In this document: piece by piece, positions 16,247 through 25,398 of the stretch | Layout of the letters: each line of letters opens with the position of its first letter | How positions within the stretch are numbered: the stretch's first letter is position 1 | From: Caldilineaceae bacterium | GTDB lineage: Bacteria; Chloroflexota; Anaerolineae; Caldilineales; Caldilineaceae | Assembly (NCBI GenBank): GCA_026645575.1 | Contig: JAPKMW010000021.1 | Span: forward strand, 1 to 64,000 | Direction of reading: 5' to 3' | DNA length: 64,000 nucleotides | Position numbers and translations under genes: made by a program | The notes under the pieces: generated by a model | Database searches by the model: none | What the model saw: only the letters and a program-made list of their open reading frames with translations | What the model was told of the DNA's origin: nothing

Positions 16247-19198
16247 ATGAGTTTATATCGCCCGATCCCATCCTTAAACCTGACCGCCAACGTTGACCAA
16301 CCGCTTTCGCCGCTGAATTTGCTGCACTATGGCAAACTCTTGTATTGGATTTTTTTCTTTCCACAGGCCGTACAATATTATGTTCAATCAATCCGTAAAG
16401 AGACCGAGCAAAACAACGCCGAACAACTAAACACGGGTGGAGGCAACCGCGGTCGTAGACGGTTGCTCACCCTGACGCTCATGGCCTTGCTGCTCTTATT
16501 GGTTGGGCTGATACCCATCACGCTGGCGCTCTACTTCCTGCAAACCGCTTGGGTTGGTCTAAGCCAGGCAGCAGCCCAAAGTGGCGCCGTGGGTAGCGCG
16601 ATGATTGGCCTTGGCAGCGCATTCCTGGTTTACCTGCTGCAACGCTCACAAAAACAACCAGCACGCGCCATTGTGTTGGGCATGGCAGCCGGCGTTGCCT
16701 ACACTCTCATCAGCATGGTTTATCTGGCGGAAGCGCTGGATCGGGGGATACTCGACATGCTCTGGGCCATTGTCTACGGCTTCATTGCCGGCAGTAGTGT
16801 TGGCGTCATGATGAACCTGGCGCTGATCCTGACCGATGAACAACCGCCATCCATCCTCCGCGGCCTTGCGGCCTTTCTTTTTGGCGTGGGCATTTTCCTG
16901 GTCAATAGTATTGAACAGCACGTCGAATATTGGCGCTTTGCCCTCGGCGTGAATGAAGCGAATCTTTGGGCTAGTCTGTTGGGGGCGCTTACTTTTTACG
17001 GCGGCGCTGACTTGGGCTTGCGCCGGCCCTTGGATTGGTTGGTGGGCAAACTCTACCTCAATCTGCAATTACACAATCAGCCATCGCCGGCCCAGTTCCA
17101 ACAATTTACCGAAGGCACGAGCCTCGCTACCCATTTTGCCCCGCCGCTTGAAGCCATCTTCGCGCCGACCGCGCCCGTGCCGCTGAGCAAGCAGCCCTAT
17201 TTGCCTCATGTCACGCTCTATCCTATACAGCAACTCCGCTTTCTGATTGAAGCCTGGTTAGATCATGATTGGGAGCGGGGCATCGAAAACATCAAACAAA
17301 TTTGGCGCTACACGCAGCAACGTCCCATCACATCTTTGAGCCTGCACCAGATCCTTCATGAGGGGAAACCGGATGAGCAGTTGGGACAGGTGAGCAAGTT
17401 TATTGATAAACTTGATGGCGATGATTGGCCAATGCTCCTGTATACCAAGCAGGCCACATCAAAGACCGTCGAAACCATCCAAGCGGCGCAACTAGCCGCC
17501 GGCAAACATGACCCCCATACACGGGCTACGTTGGAAGGGCAAACGGTGCGTAAACAGCATCAGCGTCGCCTCTTGCGCCAGGCAATGAAAACTACGCAGC
17601 TCCCGCGCGATCTACCGCTCGATACCCTGACCCAAAGAACCGTGGCTGGCTTCTGGTATCTGACCCATAGCTTTGCCGAAGAAGGCGCCGTGGCCTTTCA
17701 AGATCTCCCCGATTCTGACTTGTCCAAAGAGCTAAAAGCCATTGCTGCCAGTTTTCAGAAGTTGCTCTTTACCAAGGAACTGTTAGCCGGATCGCCGCTC
17801 GAATTGCCCGAACGGCCCAAAGAGCCAAAGCGCAGAGCCACTTGGGACGCGATTGATAAACTGAACGCCGCTGTGCGCTATGGTCGCCTCTATCACCAAT
17901 GCCGCACACCGGAAAAACAGGATATCGCCTATGAAACGGCTCTCCGTCAATTGCAAGAGATCGAGGGGGACGCCGCTAGAGTGCCCGGCGCCGAGCGCCC
18001 CACGATCATGGCGCTCGTCAGTCTATGGCGGCAGGAATTGGCCGCATGGCAACAGGCGTCCCGTTCCTGGCAAAAGATGAAAGCGAATAATCCCTTTATT
18101 TTTCAAGAATCATTACGTGGGCGCAAACCCTTTACAGGGCGTGATCAACAGCTAAAAGCACTGAAAGCGGCAGGCGCCGATGGTTCACGCCAGTCGGTGC
18201 TGCTCTATGGGCTTGTCCATAGCGGCAAAAGTTCGCTTATTCAGAAAGCGACGCTGGATTACCACGAGAGTATCTGCTTTACCATCTTTACCATTGTGGA
18301 AACCGAAAAGGCCGGGCTTTCGGTAAAAACTGTGTTGTGGACGCTATGCCAGGCACTGAACCGGCGCACCCAACAGGCCCTGCCGGACGAGAAGAAATTT
18401 CATCTCGACCCTTTTGCGGTCACCGAAGAGATGATCCGCACGATCTGCCGTCGCTTTTCCAAAGTTACGCAGACGATTGTGATCGGCAATTTCGATCTGC
18501 TCTCTGCCGCTGCGCCGGGCGCGTTCCTCCATGGCATGACAATTACCAGCCGGACGCGCGTTGCCGATAGTCTGCTCAACTTCTGGTGGCGCCTGTCCAA
18601 TAGCATCGGCAATCTTACCTTTGTCTTTGTTTCACAAAGGGCAGAGCCGCCGGTCGGCCCCTTTACCCCCTTTCTCAAGAGGATCCAGCTCACTCCGCTG
18701 GCAGTAAATGAGGTTGAAGAGCTATTGAACAAACCCACCCCTGACTTTGCACCCTTGTTCAGCCGGCGGGCGGCAGCGCAAGTCTTCCATTTATCTGGGG
18801 GGCACCCCTATCTGGTGCAATTGCTGGCGCACTGTGTCCTTCACCAATTCAACCGTGATTTGGAAGCAGAGACCAAACCAGAGCCGGTCTTTTTGCCAGA
18901 GGATGTTGAGGCCGTACTTGAAATATCGCTTTTTCGCCAGTTTAGTCAACCCTACTTCCAGCACCTGTTTGCACAATTGGCTTCGCTTCAACCCGGCAGC
19001 GTGGCGGTTCTGCGCGCCATCGCCTTGGACGGAAACAGCATCAACGCCCCTGCCCTTGAACAAGCGCTGGCGGGTCAATATGAATGGCCGGCGGTGGAAT
19101 CGAGCCTGGCCTTCCTGGCCGATCACCACCTGATCCGGCAAGAGCAGGGGGAGTGGCTGGTGGTGGGGGAGTTGTTGCAACGGGCAGTGAACGCATAA
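16247..19198 (+). CDS. Multi-spanning membrane STAND-type ATPase, 983 aa
   Basis: Unusual membrane-anchored signalling ATPase. Start at ATG 16247 with AAGGTG before it (frame open from TTG 16211). Five or six hydrophobic helices between about residues 75 and 270 form the membrane part. A helical cytosolic middle (about 280-630) follows, then a P-loop ATPase: GRDQQLKALK, Walker A YGLVHSGKSS (K661), a Walker-B-like TIVIGNFDLL, and LSGGHPYLVQLLAHCV near residue 855, a hallmark of STAND/AAA ATPases. The last 90 residues look like a winged helix. The Walker B strand lacks the usual DD/DE pair, so hydrolysis may be weak. Probably a membrane sensor or scaffold at the end of the signalling island; no effector domain is recognisable. 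Confidence 0.75.
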   Translation: MSLYRPIPSLNLTANVDQPLSPLNLLHYGKLLYWIFFFPQAVQYYVQSIRKETEQNNAEQLNTGGGNRGRRRLLTLTLMALLLLLVGLIPITLALYFLQTAWVGLSQAAAQSGAVGSAMIGLGSAFLVYLLQRSQKQPARAIVLGMAAGVAYTLISMVYLAEALDRGILDMLWAIVYGFIAGSSVGVMMNLALILTDEQPPSILRGLAAFLFGVGIFLVNSIEQHVEYWRFALGVNEANLWASLLGALTFYGGADLGLRRPLDWLVGKLYLNLQLHNQPSPAQFQQFTEGTSLATHFAPPLEAIFAPTAPVPLSKQPYLPHVTLYPIQQLRFLIEAWLDHDWERGIENIKQIWRYTQQRPITSLSLHQILHEGKPDEQLGQVSKFIDKLDGDDWPMLLYTKQATSKTVETIQAAQLAAGKHDPHTRATLEGQTVRKQHQRRLLRQAMKTTQLPRDLPLDTLTQRTVAGFWYLTHSFAEEGAVAFQDLPDSDLSKELKAIAASFQKLLFTKELLAGSPLELPERPKEPKRRATWDAIDKLNAAVRYGRLYHQCRTPEKQDIAYETALRQLQEIEGDAARVPGAERPTIMALVSLWRQELAAWQQASRSWQKMKANNPFIFQESLRGRKPFTGRDQQLKALKAAGADGSRQSVLLYGLVHSGKSSLIQKATLDYHESICFTIFTIVETEKAGLSVKTVLWTLCQALNRRTQQALPDEKKFHLDPFAVTEEMIRTICRRFSKVTQTIVIGNFDLLSAAAPGAFLHGMTITSRTRVADSLLNFWWRLSNSIGNLTFVFVSQRAEPPVGPFTPFLKRIQLTPLAVNEVEELLNKPTPDFAPLFSRRAAAQVFHLSGGHPYLVQLLAHCVLHQFNRDLEAETKPEPVFLPEDVEAVLEISLFRQFSQPYFQHLFAQLASLQPGSVAVLRAIALDGNSINAPALEQALAGQYEWPAVESSLAFLADHHLIRQEQGEWLVVGELLQRAVNA

Positions 19199-19394
19199 GC
19201 ATCATCCAAAGACGATTTGTTGGTTTGTCCAGCATCCGCACTTCACGCCGTGGCAATTGCTTATATTTTTCATCCTCAAAGTAAGCAAACAATAGGTGCG
19301 GCACATGGCTATAATCGAAACGGCGTGGAATGGCTAATGCTTCCAAGTAGGTGCGAATGAGTGCGTGAACATCTAACTTGATCGGCGCTAACAT
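19041..19394 (-). CDS. Doubtful ORF, up to 117 aa, overlapping the ATPase 3' end
   Basis: The first 65 residues (19394 down to 19199) look protein-like, for example YLEALAIPRRFDYSHVPHLLF and LPRREVRMLDKP, and lie in the gap. The remaining 50 residues are antisense to the ATPase gene and are Pro/Gly-rich shadow sequence. No good ribosome site. May be the 5' remnant of a gene truncated by the sequence now at 19199, or noise. Family not recognised. Confidence 0.25.
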   Translation of the reverse strand: MLAPIKLDVHALIRTYLEALAIPRRFDYSHVPHLLFAYFEDEKYKQLPRREVRMLDKPTNRLWMMLMRSLPVATTPPPPATPPALAGSGGDRPGRPGSIPPPAIHIDPPALVQGQGR

Positions 19395-19504
19395 GATGAA
19401 TCAACCTGGCAAAATTCGCTAACAGGATTGCGGGTGATCAAGACCCATCGGGAAAGCCAGTATGTTCCCTATAGCCCAGCGGCTGTCACAGATACGAGAT
19501 GATG

Positions 19505-19533
19505 GTCGCTGCTACCGTAGATGTAGCAGCGAC
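19505..19533. repeat. Perfect 10-bp hairpin downstream of the secreted metalloprotein gene
   Basis: Arms 19505-19514 (gtcgctgcta) and 19524-19533 are exact complements with a 9-nt loop, flanked by gtcac/gtgac words that extend the pairing. About 50 nt past the minus-strand stop at 19585; no T-run, so a terminator role is uncertain. Confidence 0.6.
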
Positions 19534-19584
19534 TTATCCGTGACAAACATACCACCTAGCAAACGGCTGCACCAGCGCAACGGC

Positions 19585-22500
19585 TCACCGTTGGATCAGG
19601 GGCAGATAGAGTCTACGCTCCGTTTGGGCGAAAGTAACCGTTGCCGTTGCTTGCAGGGCGCCAAGACTGGCTGTCACCTGCGCTACCCCTTTCGCCGTCG
19701 ATGCAGCCAGCGACGCAAGGGCCACACCATTGGCATCGGTTTGGGCCGAACTGCTGATGGAACCTAGAGACGTAGTAAAGTTGACCACCTGACCGACGAT
19801 GGGATTGCCAAACGCATCCATGACCCTAGCGCGCACGGTGGCGACGCTTTGCCCATCGGCAGCTAACGTCGTCGGGGTGATGATCGTTGTGAGCAAGGCT
19901 GGCGGTCCTGCTACAAAGGTAACGGTTGTCGCCTGGTTAATGGCGCCGATGCGGGCGGTCACAGTCGCGTTTCCTACAGTTGTTGGCGCAAGCAAGTTCA
20001 CGCTCGCCTGCCCGTTCAGATCAGTTTTTCCGCTGCTTGCCGGCAGCACGCCTACGGTTGTGGTGAAATGAACCATCTGGTTTGGCGTTGGATTGCCATT
20101 GGCATCTTTCACAATGACTGTGAGCGCGCTCGTGCTGCTGCCATCGGCGATGAGTTGACCCGGCGTCGCTGTCACGGCGAGGGTGGCGGCGGCGCCAATG
20201 AAAATTGTAAGATCAGTATGGCGATAGCCGGCGGTGGCATAAGGCGGCAGATCTGTGAGGGCTTGATTCGGATCGCCAGTGTGATAAATTAGCAGATTTT
20301 TCAGCAGATAAGGGCCATCCACGCCATGTGATAGGATCTGTGTGGCGCTAAAGGGCAAGGTAATGGTCTGGACACCCCCGGCGGTCACTGCCACGCTGGT
20401 TTCCACCCACTGAATTTCCTGGTCATGCTTGTCAACCAATCGCCCTTGGGCAATCACAACACCGTTGTTGCCCGACTGAATCGGCGCCATAAGGTTGAGA
20501 TAATCCTTCTGTCCATCTTGATCCATATCAGTGGCGGCATCGTGGAAATCACCGACAAGTGTTACCAACGGGAAAGCAAAGGCGGTCGCCGTGTACGGCT
20601 GGGTTGTGGCGGCCAGGCTTTGCTGATCAATTACCTCACCCGCCGGTGTCGTCAGGCGCACTTGCACCACTTGATAGGGACCGTCTACGCCATGTTGACG
20701 GATCAGGCCGCCCGGAAAATCAAGTGTGACCGTCGGATTGACGCCGGCCAGGAGATCGACATCTTTGGCGACTGCCGTAATCAACTGCCCGGCTTGATCG
20801 CTGAGGGAAGCGGAAAGCTGGTAAAGACCCGGCGTCGTGGCGCTGACTGTGCTAGTGACGCGTAGAAGATCATACAGACCGTCATGATTCAAATCAATGC
20901 CTTGGTCGGTGTAACCCCCGGCTGCAAGTTCAGCGCCGCCTGACTCAAATTGCGTCGCCGCGTAGGCAGTGGTGGTATAGGCTTGAGGCAGAAAGGCGAC
21001 GCGTTCCTGGTTGCTATCACGCACTTCCAGGTAGCGCAACGTATATGGCCCGTTCTGGCGTTGCCAGCGGATGCTTTTGCCATCAAAGGACAATGTCTGG
21101 GGGCCGGAAGTGGTGAAAGCGGTTGTGGCTACAGCGCCAGGAATGGCATTGCCAACGGGCGTAGATAACCAACCGACGAGGGTGTAGTTGCCGGCGCCAT
21201 TCACTTGAACGCCGACATCGATGTTGAGTGTATCAAACAGACCATTGCTATTGCTATCGACACCAGTATCGGCATAAGCGCCGGTGTAGGTAACGGCCGG
21301 CGCCAGGAAGATCGTCACGGCGTAGGCGGCGGTGGTATAGGCGTTATCGGCAAAGTCGGCAATGTCACCCTCGTCGCCAGTACGCAGTTCAATATGCACC
21401 AGCTTATAGGGGCCATTTACCCCTTGTAACCGCAGCAACTTGCCATCGAAATCGAGTTGCATCTGGTGGGCGCCGGCGCTCAACGTGGCGCTGGCATAGG
21501 CCCAGACAAGGTTGGCGCCTGCGCCACTTTGGAGCCAGCCGACCAGTTGATAGGTTGCCGGTGCGGTGACATTGATGCCAACCGTGATCCGCAAGGCTTC
21601 GTTTTGACCATCATTATTCGTATCTACACCAGTATCGGTATAGACGCCGGTCAACTGCGCCAAGTCAGGCAGGACAACTGCTGGCGTTTGGTATTGACTA
21701 GCTGCTGTGACCAAGCCACTGGCCGTATCCGCCTGCCCCTCCTCAGCCGCCGCAGCAGCGACAAAAGTCGGGTTGGACTGTTTGCCGGGATTGGCCCAAT
21801 CGTTCGCCACCACCCCTTTCTGATTATGCCCGGCAACGATGGCATCAAACTCATTGTCGCCATAATATTTGTAGACCGCGCTCTTCTTGTGCTCCAAGTC
21901 TTTGCTGTCGGTCTTGGTCTTATCCGTGCCAAAAGTGTCTTCGTACTCATTGGGCAATTTATCATAATAGGCATTGGTCGGCACTTGAAAATCAGCATCG
22001 GCTTTACCAACCCAAATACCGCCCGCTGCCCAGTTTACTTTGATCGTCGTGCGATGGCGCAACTCGTGGGCAATCACCTCGGCAACAGAGTCAACGCCTC
22101 TCACATTGCCATAGGTCGTCCCGTCGATGGTTAGGCCACCCGGATAATGGATTTCGGCGGCGGCGGGGCCTAGTTCTACTCTGTCGCTCGTGGGACTCCA
22201 GGCGCCATAACTGCCTGCGCCTTTGGTCGCGTCATAGGTCACTTTGGGGTCGGTCAGGCCCAGCACAGCACCATTAGTCCCCCAATAGTCGAACCAGTTA
22301 GGCTTGCCGTCGCCATTCTCATCGCCCTTTTTCTCGAAAAAGAGCTTAAACTCATACGCTTGACTAATTTGCCCGATCAAGCCGCTGCTCTTATTTTTGT
22401 AGATGACAGTTGCCTTGATTTTCTTTTTGCCGTGTGTGCCTTTGTCCGGTTTGTAAGTGTACGGGTTGCCCTCGCCCGGCTTCAGATCGCCCGACCAACT

Positions 22501-23310
22501 GACCTTGATCACTTCAAAATCGCTGGGCGTTTCCACCATCGCTTCGAGCTTGACATCATAGGTGGTCATCGGGTTGTTCACATCTTTACTGCCCATGACC
22601 TTGATCGCTTTGATCTGCGGTGCTTTCAGGAATACAGGCTGATCAAGCACATTCCCCCACTGCCAGGAACCCTCACAGGCATCGTTGGGATCGTGTAAGT
22701 AACCGACATTAGTGCGCAACCAGGTCGTTGTGGTAAAGGTGGCCGGAATGGTGAATTGGCTGATCCCCGTCATCGTGCCGTTATAGTTGATCGCCAGATA
22801 GCCGGTCAGATCCTTATCCATCACCCGCTCGGTCTCATCCCACTGTTTGTCGCCATTCCAATCTATCCAAGCATTCACATGCTCCGGGCTGGGATCATAG
22901 GAAGAACATTCCTGGCCGGCCACACACTTCTCCGGATTGGCAATAAAGACATTCACCTGCAACTTCATGGTGCCATCACCGTTTGGCGTTAAAATGGCAT
23001 TGGTGATCTTCTCGAATTGAGTGGAGCCGCCCGCCGATGGGCAATAGCCGGGCGCAGCGCCGGCCTCATTTTGTTGGCTGGCATTGATCGGATTGGGCTG
23101 TCCACGTCCGCTACTGCCACCGTTGTTGCTAGTTGCAGTGGCGGTTGGCGTAGGGTCAACGGCCGTTGCCGTTGATCGATCCGCCACCAGGACAAAGGCC
23201 ATAATAAGAAGCGTGCAGAGAAAGGCTTTGTTGAAAAGGGGCTGGCTCAGCCTATTTTCTTGTTTTACGTTTGCGAATAATAGGGCAGGAAAAACAGTGA
23301 ACCTTTGCAT
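19585..23310 (-). CDS. Large secreted protein with HELRH motif, four EF-hand-like repeats and Ig-like domains, 1241 aa
   Basis: Exported surface protein. Hydrophobic signal segment at about 27-50 behind a long N-terminal region. Residues 95-330 contain GEVED-like DWNGDxxWDE sequence. At 411-420 an AEVIAHELRHR helix gives HELRH (H415, E416, H419), the zinc-metallopeptidase signature; a third ligand is not obvious. From about 550 come four repeats of about 115-120 residues, each opening with a calcium-type loop (DTNNDGQNE, DSNSNGLFD, DLNHDGLYD, DMDQDGQKD) and containing GPYxLxxLxxR. Two invasin-like Ig domains follow (about 1040-1230, DANGNPTPNQMVHFTT...DAFGNPIVGQVVNFTT). The end is RRLYLPLIQR, the tail seen on other secreted proteins here. 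A 58-aa gene lies 16 nt upstream, probably co-transcribed. Protease activity is inference. Confidence 0.8.
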   Translation of the reverse strand: MQRFTVFPALLFANVKQENRLSQPLFNKAFLCTLLIMAFVLVADRSTATAVDPTPTATATSNNGGSSGRGQPNPINASQQNEAGAAPGYCPSAGGSTQFEKITNAILTPNGDGTMKLQVNVFIANPEKCVAGQECSSYDPSPEHVNAWIDWNGDKQWDETERVMDKDLTGYLAINYNGTMTGISQFTIPATFTTTTWLRTNVGYLHDPNDACEGSWQWGNVLDQPVFLKAPQIKAIKVMGSKDVNNPMTTYDVKLEAMVETPSDFEVIKVSWSGDLKPGEGNPYTYKPDKGTHGKKKIKATVIYKNKSSGLIGQISQAYEFKLFFEKKGDENGDGKPNWFDYWGTNGAVLGLTDPKVTYDATKGAGSYGAWSPTSDRVELGPAAAEIHYPGGLTIDGTTYGNVRGVDSVAEVIAHELRHRTTIKVNWAAGGIWVGKADADFQVPTNAYYDKLPNEYEDTFGTDKTKTDSKDLEHKKSAVYKYYGDNEFDAIVAGHNQKGVVANDWANPGKQSNPTFVAAAAAEEGQADTASGLVTAASQYQTPAVVLPDLAQLTGVYTDTGVDTNNDGQNEALRITVGINVTAPATYQLVGWLQSGAGANLVWAYASATLSAGAHQMQLDFDGKLLRLQGVNGPYKLVHIELRTGDEGDIADFADNAYTTAAYAVTIFLAPAVTYTGAYADTGVDSNSNGLFDTLNIDVGVQVNGAGNYTLVGWLSTPVGNAIPGAVATTAFTTSGPQTLSFDGKSIRWQRQNGPYTLRYLEVRDSNQERVAFLPQAYTTTAYAATQFESGGAELAAGGYTDQGIDLNHDGLYDLLRVTSTVSATTPGLYQLSASLSDQAGQLITAVAKDVDLLAGVNPTVTLDFPGGLIRQHGVDGPYQVVQVRLTTPAGEVIDQQSLAATTQPYTATAFAFPLVTLVGDFHDAATDMDQDGQKDYLNLMAPIQSGNNGVVIAQGRLVDKHDQEIQWVETSVAVTAGGVQTITLPFSATQILSHGVDGPYLLKNLLIYHTGDPNQALTDLPPYATAGYRHTDLTIFIGAAATLAVTATPGQLIADGSSTSALTVIVKDANGNPTPNQMVHFTTTVGVLPASSGKTDLNGQASVNLLAPTTVGNATVTARIGAINQATTVTFVAGPPALLTTIITPTTLAADGQSVATVRARVMDAFGNPIVGQVVNFTTSLGSISSSAQTDANGVALASLAASTAKGVAQVTASLGALQATATVTFAQTERRLYLPLIQR

Positions 23311-23326
23311 AGAATTTGCTCACCAA

Positions 23327-23503
23327 CTAGTACAGGGATGGGGCGCTGGCGACAAAGAGAATGTCATCACTTACATCTCGAATCTGCGCCACCATCTCGT
23401 CAATTTGCCCATCGGTGGATGCCTTGAGACCGGCCAGGGTAACATCTGTCGCCAGATCAGCAATTTTATGCTGACCACTAAATACGCTGGTAAAGTCGAT
23501 CAT
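23327..23503 (-). CDS. Small protein, 58 aa, upstream of the secreted metalloprotein
   Basis: Unrecognised but well supported: ATG at 23503 is preceded by AGAAGGAAAA, the frame of 59 codons ends at TAG 23327-23329, and the next gene starts 16 nt later on the same strand. The product begins MIDFTSVFSGQHKI and ends VASAPSLY; it is acidic and soluble with no signal peptide and no cysteine. Two amphipathic helices are plausible (HKIADLATDVTLAGL and DGQIDEMVAQIRDV). It could be a leader peptide, a chaperone-like or immunity-like partner of the large exported protein, or an independent small regulator. Confidence 0.65.
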   Translation of the reverse strand: MIDFTSVFSGQHKIADLATDVTLAGLKASTDGQIDEMVAQIRDVSDDILFVASAPSLY

Positions 23504-23576
23504 AATTTTCCTTCTCTGCGCATGGAACGCTCATCGCTGTTGATCCTCAAAACTAAGCAGGACTGTTATTCTATAA

Positions 23577-23585
23577 AGTATAGCA
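23577..23585 (-). promoter_or_regulatory. Extended -10 promoter for the 58-aa/metalloprotein pair
   Basis: On the minus strand TGCTATACT (extended -10, TGn plus 5 of 6 of TATAAT), about 75 nt before the ATG at 23503. No convincing -35. Confidence 0.4.
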
Positions 23586-23872
23586 CATTGCCCCCTCGTA
23601 CACACAGATTGGTCAACAATTTACACTTTGTGGTTTCCAGCAGAGTAAGACCAAAGGCCAGTTGGCTTTAGGCTTCCCTCATGCTGTCGCCGATCCGCTC
23701 TGGTTACCGTTATTTGCCCCATGATTGCAATACCTTTGCCCTATCTTCCCCTTACCTTCGAAACTTACCCGGTCTACCTCACGTTTTTTAGGCAAAATGG
23801 CGAAAACAGCAAGGTAGCCAATTGCCTTTCCACGTAGTCCGATTTTTGCCTTGCCTATCCGCTGTAAGTACA
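23586..23872. other. Gap between divergent genes
   Basis: Divergent promoter region. Apart from the extended -10 on the minus strand I see no repeat or gene; apparent plus-strand frames through here are antisense to the secreted-protein region. Confidence 0.5.
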
Positions 23873-25384
23873 ATGAACCTTATGTCTAACGAACGGCCAA
23901 ACTCTTGGTTTTCCCTATTGTCTGCCAAGTCACGCAAGGTGGACGCGCGCGACCAGCAGCGGCGCGCGGTAGCAGGACGCTCGACGCTGGATTGGGACTT
24001 TGGCGCGGAAAACACGCCATTGGAACGACGGACGGGTAGCCCCCTTACGTCGCCCAACCGCCATCGGCATCCTGACCCGGAACTATACCGCCCGGCCCGT
24101 CCTGAGCCGGTAGCGCCGACGCCCGTACCAACGCGTCAGTCGCCGCCGGAACTGCCGAATGATGGGCGCGCCCGCCGAGCAATGGCAACTCGTATGACGC
24201 TGGATGAAGCCTTGGATCACTGGTGGACCGATGGCGCCTTACCTTCGTTAGGACTTTTACGCGATGGTTTGTTGCTGTTGGAGGCCGGCTACTCGCTGGA
24301 TGAAGCGCAATCATCCTTTTTGTTGCGGGTTGCCTTACGACGCCAACGGGGGATGATTACGGCGCTACGGTATCAGACCGATCCAGATCGGACTGCCTTT
24401 CTGATCAAAGAGGCGGTGTTAGACCAGAAGCAACCTTTGCCGCCTAAACTGTTGCGCGATCTCCAGCGCGAGGATGAAAAGAGCGCCATCTGGCTGGATT
24501 ATCTCATCCATGATCTTGCCTATGAGGTGGGAGTAGCGCAGGGCAAGCGCCGCGAATTGGCGACTCGCGCCCTGGCGCAAATTCGCCCAGATGCCCAGGC
24601 ATGGTCGGCAACCGCCTATGCGACAACGACAACCCAGCCAGCCACGCCGCTTTCATACCGCTGGGGTTTGCGCTGGTTGTTATGGGCGCTCTTACTGTTG
24701 ATTGCCGTAATCAATTATGGTGTCCGCTCCCGCAGCTATGACCAGAATGTGCGCATCCCTGCCGGTAGCTATACCATTAGTGATCCACTAAGTGAAGGGC
24801 GGACACGGCCGGCGGTGGTCGCAGCCTATCGGATTGATCTAACCGAAGTGACCAATGGCGCTTATGCGCGCTGTGTCACGAATGGCAGTTGCGTGGCGCC
24901 CAACTCACCCGCCAGCGCAACGCGGGCGGACTATTACACCAATCCAGCCTATGCCGAATTTCCGGTTGTCAATGTAACCTGGGATAATGCCAACGCTTAT
25001 TGCATTTGGTTGGGGAAAGAACTACCCACCATCGAAGAGTGGGAGGTTGCCGCTAGTATTGCGCCCCTGACCCAGCGCACCTTTCTTTACCCGTGGGGCG
25101 ACCGTTTCGATCCGCGCTTTGTCAATGGCGGGAGCGCTGAGGATCGTGATACGCTGGCCGTTGGCTCGTTTCACCCGGTGGGCAATAGCTCCTTTGGGTT
25201 GCGGGATATGGCCGGCAATGTAGCGGAGTGGACGGCGTCGCCGTCGGCGGAATTGTTTGATGGGTTTGTCGTGAAGGGTGGTTCGTATCGCGATAGTGCT
25301 GATGCCTTGCGTTTAGCTGTTCAACAAAATTTTGTGCGTACAACCGCCGAACCGTGGCTTGGCTTTCGGTGTGTGAGTAAGTAA
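23873..25384 (+). CDS. Membrane-anchored formylglycine-enzyme-like (FGE-sulfatase) protein lacking the catalytic cysteines, 503 aa
   Basis: Three parts. Residues about 1-110 are polar and Arg/Pro-rich; about 110-230 form an all-helical domain (LDEALDHWWTDG, AGYSLDEAQSSF, LIHDLAYEVGVAQGKR) that I cannot name but which looks like an adaptor domain. One membrane helix at about 265-285 (WLLWALLLLIAVINYGV). Then an FGE/SUMF1-type C-type-lectin fold (about 290-503): IDLTEVTNGAY, WDNANAYCIW, ELPTIEEWE, GNVAEWT, GGSYRD and GFRCVSK at the end. The active-site CxxxxC of formylglycine enzymes (RCAAR region) reads RLAVQQN here, so the enzyme activity is probably lost and the domain likely binds something outside the cell. 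Start: ATG 23873 or 23882; neither has a strong ribosome site. Confidence 0.75.
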   Translation: MNLMSNERPNSWFSLLSAKSRKVDARDQQRRAVAGRSTLDWDFGAENTPLERRTGSPLTSPNRHRHPDPELYRPARPEPVAPTPVPTRQSPPELPNDGRARRAMATRMTLDEALDHWWTDGALPSLGLLRDGLLLLEAGYSLDEAQSSFLLRVALRRQRGMITALRYQTDPDRTAFLIKEAVLDQKQPLPPKLLRDLQREDEKSAIWLDYLIHDLAYEVGVAQGKRRELATRALAQIRPDAQAWSATAYATTTTQPATPLSYRWGLRWLLWALLLLIAVINYGVRSRSYDQNVRIPAGSYTISDPLSEGRTRPAVVAAYRIDLTEVTNGAYARCVTNGSCVAPNSPASATRADYYTNPAYAEFPVVNVTWDNANAYCIWLGKELPTIEEWEVAASIAPLTQRTFLYPWGDRFDPRFVNGGSAEDRDTLAVGSFHPVGNSSFGLRDMAGNVAEWTASPSAELFDGFVVKGGSYRDSADALRLAVQQNFVRTTAEPWLGFRCVSK

Positions 25385-25398
25385 AAGATTTAATTATA

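Noticed and set aside
23084..23671. 195-codon plus-strand frame
   Set aside because: Overlaps the start of the secreted protein and the 58-aa gene in antisense; both have ribosome sites and this one has none.
23873..25384. Diversity-generating retroelement target
   Set aside because: The fold fits a DGR target, but no reverse transcriptase or template repeat is in the window.
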